From DATGKD01 sp035294855 (GTDB lineage Bacteria > Actinomycetota > Acidimicrobiia > Acidimicrobiales > UBA8190): a DNA stretch of 9,909 nucleotides. The stretch lies in assembly GCA_035294855.1 (NCBI GenBank), contig DATGKD010000196.1, positions 1 to 9,909 on the forward strand, given 5' to 3'. Shown here one piece after another: positions 1-6,138 of the stretch (positions within the stretch are counted from its first letter, which is position 1; the number at the start of each line of letters is the position of its first letter). Under the pieces are notes generated by a model. The model was given only the letters and a program-made list of their open reading frames with translations. It made no database searches and was not told the origin of the DNA. The translations under genes were made by a program, and so were the position numbers.

Positions 1-179
1 ACGTGGCTCAGCGTGCCCTCGACGACCTTGCCGGAGCCGCCGTCGGCCTGCGCGCCGTGCTGCCCGACGCGGACGGGGCGGCGGCCGACGAGTACATGCT
101 GTCGCTCGTCGAACGTGCCTTCCTCAGGGCGCTGCCCGGCGGCGGCCCTGGCCACCCTGAGGTGTCCGGGGTCTCCTGA
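1..179 (+). CDS. C-terminal end of an unidentified protein (5' truncated)
   Basis: An open frame enters from the left edge (first complete codon at base 3) and ends at TGA 177-179, giving 58 visible residues. The first half is an amphipathic Ala/Leu-rich helix (RALDDLAGAAVGLRAVLPD). A second helix follows (DEYMLSLVERAFLRAL), then a Gly/Pro tail. This frame keeps a protein-like composition and stops just before a hairpin, while the other forward frames read as Arg/Pro/Cys-rich shadows. I do not recognise the family. An alpha-helical end of the form ALxxLxxVLPD...LxxLVERA is loosely like the C-terminus of polyprenyl diphosphate synthases, which would suit a cell wall neighbourhood, but this is only a guess. 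The gene probably belongs to a separate transcription unit, because a terminator-like hairpin and a new promoter lie before mraZ. Confidence 0.6.
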   Translation, partial: VAQRALDDLAGAAVGLRAVLPDADGAAADEYMLSLVERAFLRALPGGGPGHPEVSGVS

Positions 180-199
180 GCGGGCGCTCGGGCGCCCGT
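180..199 (+). terminator. Terminator-like hairpin after the upstream gene
   Basis: CGGGCGC (181-187) pairs perfectly with GCGCCCG (192-198) across a TCGG loop, and a G-T pair (180/199) extends it to 8 bp. It begins one base after the TGA at 177-179. No T-run follows, so it is not a classic intrinsic terminator. Such tail-less GC-rich hairpins are often proposed as terminators in high-GC actinobacteria. The position supports termination of the upstream gene; the function is inferred. Confidence 0.45.
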
Positions 200-459
200 G
201 GGGCCCGGGAGGGGAGCGCAGTGGAGGGTTTCCTCGAGCCCGGGCCCCAACGTTCGCGCCCGGGGGCGAACACCATTTCGCGGGATCCGGGCGGCCCGCG
301 GTCCTCCTGTGTCGGGGACGGGTGGCGCCCGGACCCAGGGACGCGGGGCGAATTCGCCTTGTCCCACAACGGAATTTTCCGCTCGGTGTCAAAGCGCGTG
401 GGCGGCGGGGTCTTCGACGTGCGTCCGTGTTCCTCCGGGGAAGGCGATGGAGCCGGGGA
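200..459. other. Intergenic stretch upstream of the mraZ promoter, no gene seen
   Basis: Open frames cross this stretch, but they are Arg/Pro/Gly-rich shadows with no recognisable protein character and no link to the flanking genes. Two inverted repeats are visible. GTTCGC (252-257) faces GCGAAC (266-271) over 8 bases, and CGGAA (370-374) faces TTCCG (377-381) over two T's in a local AT-rich patch. Either could be a protein site or chance pairing in GC-rich DNA. I see no tRNA, CRISPR or insertion-sequence features. Confidence 0.5.
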
Positions 460-489
460 TTGACCGAGTGGGGGATAGGGGAGTAGAGT
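460..489 (+). promoter_or_regulatory. Predicted sigma70-type promoter of mraZ and the dcw cluster
   Basis: The -35 box TTGACC (460-465) matches 5 of 6 consensus bases. The -10 box TAGAGT (484-489) keeps the key first T, second A and last T, and the spacer is 18 bases. The expected start of transcription is near 496, leaving a 5' leader of about 60 bases before the mraZ GTG. The coincidence with a phased repeat array strengthens the call. No transcript data are available here. Confidence 0.65.
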
Positions 490-511
490 GGCGCGAAGTG
501 GTGTGAAGGGG
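466..511 (+). promoter_or_regulatory. Predicted MraZ operator: five RAGKGG-type boxes in 10-base phase
   Basis: Five six-base words sit exactly 10 bases apart: GAGTGG (466-471), TAGGGG (476-481), GAGTGG (486-491), AAGTGG (496-501) and AAGGGG (506-511). MraZ proteins are known to bind direct GTGG/TGGG-type repeats with a 10-base period just upstream of mraZ; the E. coli operator has three such repeats. The array covers the promoter spacer, the -10 box and the likely transcription start. Binding by the MraZ encoded just downstream would block RNA polymerase and give autoregulation. The sequence and spacing are seen directly; the repressor role is inferred from the family. Confidence 0.72.
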
Positions 512-541
512 AGGACCCGCCCGGTGCGGGGGGAGCGACGT

Positions 542-546
542 GGGAG
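542..546 (+). promoter_or_regulatory. Ribosome binding site of mraZ
   Basis: GGGAG lies 9 bases before the GTG at 556. It supports that start, which is also the only ATG/GTG/TTG in the mraZ frame between the in-frame TAG at 484-486 and the conserved FFGTFEH motif. Confidence 0.55.
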
Positions 547-555
547 CTCGATTCG

Positions 556-975
556 GTGCAGGGGTTCTTCGGGACGTTCGAGCACACGCTCGACGGCAAG
601 AGCAGGGTGATCTTGCCGGCGAAGTTCCGACCTCCCTTCGAGCACGGCGGGTACCTGACCCAGTTCGACGACGGGTGTCTGGCGCTGTGGCCTCCGGAGG
701 AGTTCCAGCGCCAAGCGGAGCAGATGAGGGAGCGAGGCAAGCAGGGAAAGAGCGACCGGAACGCGGCCCGCTACTGGGCCGCGGTCACCCAGGAGCTGGA
801 GATCGACCGTCAGGGGCGCCTGGTGGTTCCGGCCCGCATGCGGGGGTTCGCCGGACTCGAGACCGACGTCATGGTGGTGGGGTTCTTCGACCACATCGAG
901 CTGTGGAACCCGAGTCGCTGGCTCGAGCGGGTCGGGCCGGAAGAGGAGCGGTTGAGCGAAGGGGCGGACAATTGA
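556..975 (+). CDS. mraZ: MraZ, transcriptional regulator of the dcw cluster
   Basis: This 139-residue protein has the standard MraZ layout of two SpoVT/AbrB-like halves. The first begins with GFFGTFEHTLD and carries the DxxxR motif as DGKSR (13-17), followed by ILPAKFR. The second carries DRQGR (84-88), followed by LVVPARMR. MraZ assembles into a ring that binds direct repeats near its own promoter, and in E. coli it represses its own operon. Length is close to the usual 140-150 residues. The first motif has Ser where DxKGR is more common. The start is GTG 556, with GGGAG 9 bases upstream. A matching five-box operator lies 45 bases before the start. The gene is separated from rsmH by 160 bases, which is wide for this operon. 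Identification is firm; repression here is inferred. Confidence 0.97.
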   Translation: MQGFFGTFEHTLDGKSRVILPAKFRPPFEHGGYLTQFDDGCLALWPPEEFQRQAEQMRERGKQGKSDRNAARYWAAVTQELEIDRQGRLVVPARMRGFAGLETDVMVVGFFDHIELWNPSRWLERVGPEEERLSEGADN

Positions 976-1135
976 GCCGCACCCCGGCAGCAAGGAGACA
1001 GACGACACGAAGCACGACCCCAGGAGCATGCGCAGCCCCTCGGCTGGTTCGGTGGAAGACTCCTCCTCCGCCCGCTTCCAACCGAGTCGCAGGAGCGACC
1101 CTCCCGACGGCATCCCGCCAGTCGAGGGGCTGCGG
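976..1135 (+). other. 160-base gap between mraZ and rsmH with a long stem-loop
   Basis: No convincing gene lies here. A frame continuous with rsmH opens at ATG 1028, but its 36 codons read as low-complexity Ser/Arg/Pro and lack RsmH similarity. CGGTGGAAG (1050-1058) pairs with CTTCC-A-ACCG (1075-1084), giving nine pairs with one bulged A. The 16-base loop is pyrimidine-rich and contains CTCCTCCTCC. A smaller hairpin, CAGCC/GGCTG, sits at 1033-1046. I see no clear promoter in this stretch. The gap may be a leader affecting rsmH translation, but that is inference. Confidence 0.4.
1124..1129 (+). promoter_or_regulatory. Ribosome binding site deciding the rsmH start
   Basis: GAGGGG lies 6 bases before ATG 1136, good spacing for initiation. 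By contrast, ATG 1028, the upstream in-frame start, has AGGAG only one base away, too close to serve it. This favours the shorter RsmH. Confidence 0.6.
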
Positions 1136-2077
1136 ATGTTCCCGGTGTTCGAGCACGAGCCGGTCATGGTGGGAGAGGTCGTGGCGCTGTTCGCCCCGGT
1201 CCCTCCGGGCCTCGTCGTCGACGCCACCGTCGGCGCCGGCGGGCACGCTGCCGCGCTCCTCGACGCGCATTCACACCTCAGAGTCCTCGGCATCGACCGC
1301 GACCCGCTCGCCGTCGCCGAGGCAACACGACGGCTGGAGCGGTACGGAGATCGTGCCGTCGTTCGCCACGCGCGATTCGACCAGCTCGTCGAGCTCGCCG
1401 CGGCGTCGGGCGCACCGGAGGGAACGGTGAGCGGCGTGCTCCTCGACCTCGGGGTCAGTTCGCCACAGCTCGACGAGGCGTCGCGGGGCTTCTCCTACCA
1501 CGCCGACGCTCCGCTCGACATGCGCATGGACCCGAGTGGTGGGGCGACGGCAGCCGACGTCGTCAACACCATGCCCGAACAGGACATGGCGCGCCTTTTC
1601 GCCGCGCACGGCGAAGGCCGGTTCGCCCGGCGGATCGCCCGCGCGGTGGTCGCGGCCCGTCCCCTGCGCACGACGGCGCAACTCGCCGACGTCGTGCGGG
1701 GTGCGCTGCCGGCGGCGACACGTCGATCAGGCGGTCATCCGGCGCGCCGTGTCTTCCAGGCGCTGCGCGTGGAGGTGAACGAGGAGCTCGAGCAGCTGGC
1801 CACCACCGTCCCCGCGGCCATCGGCGTGCTCGCTCCGGGCGGGCGTTGCGTCGCGCTGTCGTACCACTCCGGTGAGGACCGCGTGGTGAAGGCCGCCTTC
1901 GGCGAAGCGGCGACGGGGGGCTGTGCCTGCCCGCCCGGACTGCCGTGCGCGTGCGGCGCGGTGCCGCTCGGCCGGCTCGTCTTCCGCGGGGCCCGGCGGC
2001 CGACGCCTGACGAAGTGACGCGCAACCGGCGAGCGAACAGCGCACGGCTGCGCGCGTTTGAACGAGCCGGGGTCTGA
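1136..2077 (+). CDS. rsmH: RsmH (MraW), 16S rRNA m4C1402 N4-methyltransferase
   Basis: This 313-residue protein uses AdoMet to methylate N4 of C1402 in 16S rRNA. It opens with the family motif FEHEPVMVGEVV, then the AdoMet-binding DATVGAGGH (29-37) and GIDRDP (52-57). Next come LLDLGVSSPQLD (102-113) with RGFSY, ARRVFQALRVEVNEEL, and SYHSGEDR (242-249). Most relatives have HSLEDR, so Gly246 is a variant. Near the C-terminus four cysteines form CxC-x5-CxC (263, 265, 271, 273). A similar Cys cluster occurs in other bacterial RsmH proteins and might bind a metal. ATG 1136 was chosen because the motif starts there and GAGGGG precedes it. ATG 1028, in the same frame, would add 36 unrelated residues. 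The stop overlaps the next start as TGATG. Confidence 0.96.
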   Translation: MFPVFEHEPVMVGEVVALFAPVPPGLVVDATVGAGGHAAALLDAHSHLRVLGIDRDPLAVAEATRRLERYGDRAVVRHARFDQLVELAAASGAPEGTVSGVLLDLGVSSPQLDEASRGFSYHADAPLDMRMDPSGGATAADVVNTMPEQDMARLFAAHGEGRFARRIARAVVAARPLRTTAQLADVVRGALPAATRRSGGHPARRVFQALRVEVNEELEQLATTVPAAIGVLAPGGRCVALSYHSGEDRVVKAAFGEAATGGCACPPGLPCACGAVPLGRLVFRGARRPTPDEVTRNRRANSARLRAFERAGV

Positions 2078-2556
2078 TGCCCGTCGCCACCGCGCCGCTC
2101 GGGGTAGGCCGCGCCCCGGCACCGGCGCGCACGCCGCAGCGAGCCCGTCCACCGCTCCGAGTCGTCCAGCCCCCGCGCCGGCGGCGGCCGCGCCCGTCGG
2201 CGCGCCGCACCGTGGCGTTGAGCGTGGCGTTCGTCGTCGGGAGCCTCCTGGCTGTCGTCGGCGCGGACGCGTACCTCACCCAGGGGCAGGTACGGCTCAC
2301 TCGGCTGCAGCTCCAGCTCAATGCCGAGGTCGGCCACCATCACGACCTGGAGTTGAAGGTGGCTCAGTTCTCGAATCCGGGTGCTGTGGTGTCCGGCGCA
2401 CAACGGCATGGCATGCAGGGCGCCAGCCAGGTGGCCGACATCCCCCTCGTGTCCCCGCCGACCACCGCCCCCGGCGGTTCGTCGAGCACCGCGTCGTCTC
2501 CTTCCGGCGCCCCTGTTCCAGCTGCTTCTGCGACGTCGGGCACGAAAGCGCCGTGA
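2077..2556 (+). CDS. ftsL: FtsL-like divisome protein, single-pass membrane
   Basis: This 159-residue protein has FtsL/DivIC topology. A basic cytoplasmic tail (1-44) holds 12 Arg and includes RRRR at 34-37. It is followed by one membrane segment (about 45-67) and a short heptad-like stretch (about 68-95, LTRLQLQLNAEV...LELKVAQFSNP). An extracytoplasmic tail from about 126 is rich in Ser, Thr, Pro and Ala. FtsL with FtsB (DivIC) bridges to and activates FtsW-FtsI. Sequence conservation in this family is weak, so the call rests on topology and on its place between rsmH and ftsI, the canonical ftsL slot. ATG 2077 shares its A with the rsmH stop, and the gene's own stop overlaps the ftsI GTG. 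The C-terminal tail is longer than in many FtsL proteins. It could be described only as a septum-formation initiator-like protein, but the context favours FtsL. Confidence 0.8.
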   Translation: MPVATAPLGVGRAPAPARTPQRARPPLRVVQPPRRRRPRPSARRTVALSVAFVVGSLLAVVGADAYLTQGQVRLTRLQLQLNAEVGHHHDLELKVAQFSNPGAVVSGAQRHGMQGASQVADIPLVSPPTTAPGGSSSTASSPSGAPVPAASATSGTKAP

Positions 2557-4688
2557 GAACGCCGCCCCGGCCCGGAGCGTGGCGCACTTCGGGACGAGGC
2601 GTCAGGCCCACGCCGGGCGCACGGCGGCGGGAGCAGGTCCCGCTCCGGGCGCGCCAGGACGAGCGGCGCGGCGGTGTCGTGCCGCGGCGTCCACGTGTTC
2701 GGTCCACGGGGCGGTCCGCGACTCGCAGCCGTCCACGCGGCTTCGAACGTCGGCCGCGGCGGCACCCGGTCCGCGCCCCGCGTCCGGTCCAGCCCGTCAC
2801 TGCGGGGGTCACGCTTCGCCGCGTGCGCTTCATGCGCGTGCTCGTCGTCATCGTCTTCCTCGCCCTCGTCGTGCAGCTCATCCGGGTCCAGGCACTGTCG
2901 AGCGGTCGGTACTCGGCCATCGGCACGAGCGAGGTCACCCAGAAGGTGACCGTGTCGGCGGTTCGGGGCGGGATCTACGACCGCAATGGCTCGCCGCTCG
3001 CCATGTCGGTGCCTCGCTCGACAGTGGTGGCCGACCCGTACCTGATCCACCGGCCCGCCATCGAGGCCGCGGCGTTGACGGGCGTCCTGGGCGTTCCGAT
3101 CGGGCAGCTGCGCCACGACATGTCGGAGAACTCGGGCTTCGTCTACCTCGCCCGCAAGGTCGACGACTCGGTGGCCAACAAGATCAAGGCGCTCGCGTTG
3201 CCCGGCATCACACTCCTCCCCGACACATTGCGCGTCGACCCCTCGGGCCAGCTGGCCGCCCCGCTCCTGGGCGCCGTGGGATCGCAAGAGTGGGGTCAGG
3301 CCGGCCTCGAATACCAATTCAATTCTCTGCTCGCCGGCCACGACGGGGTCACGAAGCAGGAGGTCTCCCCGGACGGCGTGCCGCTCCCCGGCAGGTCGCA
3401 GAGCTCGGGTGTGGTCCCGGGCACCGGTATCGAGCTCAGCATCGACGCCCCCCTGCAGTACGTGACCGAGCAATCCCTCGGGCAGGAGCTGTTGGCATCA
3501 CACGCCAAGAGCGGCATCGCCATTGTCATGAACAGCCGAACCGGCGACATCCTCGCAATGGCGAACCTGGTCACCGCCCCGGGCACGAGCCCGCCGCCGG
3601 CTGCCCCCGCGGCCCCCGCGGCCCCCGCGGCCCCCGGCGCCACCACCACCACGACCACGCCTCCGCCGCCGCCCCCGCCCGTGGTGGAGGAAGCGCCCCA
3701 GAACCTGGCGCTGACCCAGGTCTACGAACCGGGGTCGGTGTTCAAGGTCGCGACCTTCTCGGCCGCGCTCCAAGACGGGATCATCTCGCCCAACGAGGTG
3801 TTCACGGTGCCCAACTCGCTCACGATCGACGGGTGGGTGTTCCACGACGCCGAGAACCACCCCACCGAACGACTCACCGCCACGCAGATCCTCGCCCAGT
3901 CGTCGAACATCGGCACCATCGAGATCGCCCAGCAGCTCGGCGTGGGCCGGCTGTCGGCCGAGATCAGCTCGCTCGGCTTCGGGCGTGCCAGCGGGCTCGG
4001 GTTCCCGGCGGAGTCATCCGGCCTCGTGAAGAACGACCCGAGCACGTGGTCGGTGTCGGACATCGGGTCCACCCCGATCGGCCAGGACGACGCCGTCACC
4101 GCGCAGCAGGTCCTCGACATGATCAACACGGTGGCGACGCGAGGGACGTTCGTCGCTCCCCGCCTCGTCCGTGCCACGGTCGACGCGAGCGGGAGCGTGC
4201 ACGCGGCCGCCCCCAGCGCGAGCCACCGCACGCTGTCGCCGGTGGTGGCATCGGAGCTCACCACGATGATGGAGCAGGTGGTGCAGGACGGCACGGCGGT
4301 GAGCGCCGGCGTGCCCGGCTACACCGTGGCGGGCAAGACCGGCACCGCCCAGATCCCCGATTCGGTGCACGGCGGCTACCAACCTGGCGCGTACATGGCG
4401 ACGTTCGGCGGTTTCGCCCCGGCGGAGCACCCGGTCCTCTCCGCCATCGTCGTGCTCGACCAGCCGTCGCCCATCTTCGGCGGCGTGGTGGCGGCCCCGG
4501 TCTTCTCGCAGATCATGCGGTACGCGCTCCACCGTTACGGCGTGCCCAGCTCACCGGGAGGCGGCACCACGGGCGGGGCTCCTCAGCCGGTGGCATATCC
4601 CCAGGTCACAACCCCTTCAGTGCCGACCACCACGACGCCTCCGACTACGATCGCTGCCTCCACCGGGAAACTCGCGGAAGGACCGTGA
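2553..4688 (+). CDS. ftsI: FtsI (class B penicillin-binding protein, septal transpeptidase)
   Basis: This 711-residue protein is the D,D-transpeptidase that crosslinks septal peptidoglycan with FtsW. Residues 1-93 are an Arg/Pro-rich cytoplasmic tail (29 Arg, 14 Pro), followed by a membrane anchor (about 94-115). The dimerisation domain starts with RGGIYDRNG (138-146). The catalytic domain has all three penicillin-binding motifs: SVFK (395-398, nucleophile Ser395), SSN (450-452) and KTGT (595-598). An Ala/Pro/Thr-rich insert (about 342-385) lies between GDILAMANL and the SxxK motif. The C-terminus is a Thr/Pro tail, and no PASTA domain is visible. GTG 2553 overlaps the ftsL stop as GTGA. ATG 2832 and GTG 2823 are in frame but would remove the cytoplasmic tail that actinobacterial FtsI/PbpB proteins usually have. 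The exact start is therefore less certain than the identity. Confidence 0.95.
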   Translation: MRTPPRPGAWRTSGRGVRPTPGARRREQVPLRARQDERRGGVVPRRPRVRSTGRSATRSRPRGFERRPRRHPVRAPRPVQPVTAGVTLRRVRFMRVLVVIVFLALVVQLIRVQALSSGRYSAIGTSEVTQKVTVSAVRGGIYDRNGSPLAMSVPRSTVVADPYLIHRPAIEAAALTGVLGVPIGQLRHDMSENSGFVYLARKVDDSVANKIKALALPGITLLPDTLRVDPSGQLAAPLLGAVGSQEWGQAGLEYQFNSLLAGHDGVTKQEVSPDGVPLPGRSQSSGVVPGTGIELSIDAPLQYVTEQSLGQELLASHAKSGIAIVMNSRTGDILAMANLVTAPGTSPPPAAPAAPAAPAAPGATTTTTTPPPPPPPVVEEAPQNLALTQVYEPGSVFKVATFSAALQDGIISPNEVFTVPNSLTIDGWVFHDAENHPTERLTATQILAQSSNIGTIEIAQQLGVGRLSAEISSLGFGRASGLGFPAESSGLVKNDPSTWSVSDIGSTPIGQDDAVTAQQVLDMINTVATRGTFVAPRLVRATVDASGSVHAAAPSASHRTLSPVVASELTTMMEQVVQDGTAVSAGVPGYTVAGKTGTAQIPDSVHGGYQPGAYMATFGGFAPAEHPVLSAIVVLDQPSPIFGGVVAAPVFSQIMRYALHRYGVPSSPGGGTTGGAPQPVAYPQVTTPSVPTTTTPPTTIAASTGKLAEGP
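3600..3635 (+). repeat. 9-base tandem repeat (GCNGCCCCC x4) inside ftsI
   Basis: Four consecutive 9-base units encode Ala-Ala-Pro four times. The first unit has GCT and the other three are identical, with GCG. A run of six Thr codons and seven Pro codons follows directly. Because the unit is a multiple of three, slippage would change the number of AAP units without breaking the ftsI frame. Confidence 0.9.
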
Positions 4689-4710
4689 CGGCCCGGGTGG
4701 GTCCCCGATC

Positions 4711-6138
4711 GTGCGCATGGACCGGATGCTGGAGGAGGTCGAGGTCGTCGAACTGCGTGGGGACCCCTCCGACACCGAGATCTCCTCGATCGAATTCGAC
4801 AGCCGGCAGGTAGGCCCGGGCGCGCTGTTCTGTTGCCTCCCGGGCCGCATCGGCGACGGGCACGACTATGCGCCCGAAGCCGTGGCGCGGGGGGCGGCGG
4901 CGCTGTTGGTCGAGCGCCCGCTTCCCCTCGACGTGCCCCAGGTCGTCGTCACGCCCGGCACGGCCCGGGCGTCGATGGCGCGCATCGCGGGTGCGATGTT
5001 CGGCCATCCCGCACGCGCTCTCACCACTGTCGGGGTGACCGGGACGAACGGAAAGACCACGGTCACCCACCTCCTGGCTTCGGTCCTCGAGGCGGCGGGG
5101 CGTCCGACCACGGTCATCGGCACGCTCGACGGCGCGCGCACGACGCCCGAGTCCGCGGTGCTGCAGCGGATCCTGGCCGAGGCGCGCGCCCAGGGTCGCC
5201 GGGCCGTCGCCATGGAGGTGTCGTCGCACGCGCTGACCCAGGCGCGGGTCGATGGCATCCGGTTCGACGCCGCGGTGTTCACCAACTTGTCGCACGACCA
5301 TCTCGACTACCACGGCGACATGGAGTCCTACTTCGCGGCGAAAGCTTCGCTGTTCGAGCCGGCGCGCGCCGCGGTCGGCATCGTGAACGGCGACGACCCG
5401 TGGGGCCGACGCCTCCTTGCCGGCGCGGGCGTGCCGCGCGTGGCCTACACCACCGCCGACGCGTCCGACGTCGAGGTGCGCCCCGGGTCCACCTTCTTCA
5501 CCTGGCGTGGGCGGCGGGTGGAGCTCGCGCTCACCGGCTCGTTCCAGGTCGCCAACGCGCTGGCGGCCGCCACCACGGCCGAGGTGCTCGAGATCGACGT
5601 GGATGCCATCGTCGCCGGCCTGGCCGCGGTGGCGGCTGTTCCCGGTCGATTCGAGGTGGTGGCGGCGGCCGGTCCGGCGACGGTGGTCGTCGACTACGCC
5701 CACAGCCCCGACGCGTTGCGCGCCGTGCTCCGGAGCGCGCGCGAACTGGCGGTCGGCCGTCGCGTCGTCTGCGTGTTCGGCTGCGGCGGCGATCGCGACC
5801 GCGCCAAGCGGCCGCTCATGGGCGCCGTGGCCGCGGAGGAGGCCGACGTCGTCGTCGTCACCTCCGACAATCCCCGCGGCGAAGACCCCCGGGCGATCGT
5901 CGAAGAGATCCTGGCGGGGATGGCCGATCGGTCCTCGGTCCTGGTCGAGCCGGATCGCGCCGCGGCCATCGCGCTCGCCCTCGGCGGCGCGGACGCGGGC
6001 GACGTCGTGGTCGTCGCAGGCAAGGGCCACGAGCAGGAGATCGAAGTCGGCGGGCGCCGCATCCCCTTCGACGACCGCCTGGTGGCGGTTCAAGTCGCCT
6101 CCGAGGTCGCGGCGAACCGGGGCAGGCATCGCCCGTGA
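4711..6138 (+). CDS. murE: MurE, UDP-MurNAc-tripeptide synthetase (meso-DAP type)
   Basis: This cytoplasmic ligase of 475 residues adds the third amino acid to UDP-MurNAc-L-Ala-D-Glu using ATP. The N-terminal domain has FDSRQVGPGALF (29-40), which in MurE contacts the UDP-sugar. The ATP loop is TGTNGKTT (110-117). EVSSHALTQ and SHDHLDYHGDME follow, with Lys211 in AAKASLF as the expected carbamylated lysine. The C-terminal domain has GCGGDRDRAKRP, DNPR (386-389) and GKGHE (437-441). DNPR is the known signature for meso-diaminopimelate, as opposed to lysine. GTG 4711 has a weak GGGTGGG 9 bases upstream, and ATG 4717 or ATG 4726 are close alternatives. Its stop is overlapped by the mraY GTG, so no murF follows. 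Identity is firm. Confidence 0.97.
   Translation: MRMDRMLEEVEVVELRGDPSDTEISSIEFDSRQVGPGALFCCLPGRIGDGHDYAPEAVARGAAALLVERPLPLDVPQVVVTPGTARASMARIAGAMFGHPARALTTVGVTGTNGKTTVTHLLASVLEAAGRPTTVIGTLDGARTTPESAVLQRILAEARAQGRRAVAMEVSSHALTQARVDGIRFDAAVFTNLSHDHLDYHGDMESYFAAKASLFEPARAAVGIVNGDDPWGRRLLAGAGVPRVAYTTADASDVEVRPGSTFFTWRGRRVELALTGSFQVANALAAATTAEVLEIDVDAIVAGLAAVAAVPGRFEVVAAAGPATVVVDYAHSPDALRAVLRSARELAVGRRVVCVFGCGGDRDRAKRPLMGAVAAEEADVVVVTSDNPRGEDPRAIVEEILAGMADRSSVLVEPDRAAAIALALGGADAGDVVVVAGKGHEQEIEVGGRRIPFDDRLVAVQVASEVAANRGRHRP

Noticed and set aside
252..271. LexA/SOS-like box
   Set aside because: The actinobacterial SOS box has CGAAC first and GTTCG second. Here the half-sites are in the opposite order with a wider gap.
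466..511. CRISPR or satellite repeat
   Set aside because: The unit is only 10 bases with a 6-base conserved core and five copies. Its place over the mraZ promoter fits an operator, not a CRISPR array.
972..1000. Second promoter downstream of mraZ (TTGAGC at 972-977)
   Set aside because: No TAnnnT-type -10 box is found at 16-19 bases spacing.
124..1293. 389-codon minus-strand open frame across the mraZ promoter and mraZ
   Set aside because: It spans both intergenic DNA and mraZ antisense with a low-complexity product, which is expected of high-GC sequence lacking stop codons.
540..1430. GTG at 540 opening a 296-codon frame over mraZ
   Set aside because: It is out of frame with the MraZ motifs and its product is Arg/Ser/Pro-rich. 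The Shine-Dalgarno and the FFGTFEH motif support GTG 556.
2381..4813. 810-codon + strand open frame overlapping ftsL, ftsI and the start of murE
   Set aside because: It is a different frame of the same DNA, Arg/Pro/His-rich, with no domains. FtsI in its own frame has every catalytic motif.
4645..6129. 494-codon open frame on the minus strand opposite murE
   Set aside because: It is a shadow of a GC-rich gene. The + strand has all MurE motifs, while the antisense product is a His/Arg/Gly-rich string with no recognisable motif.
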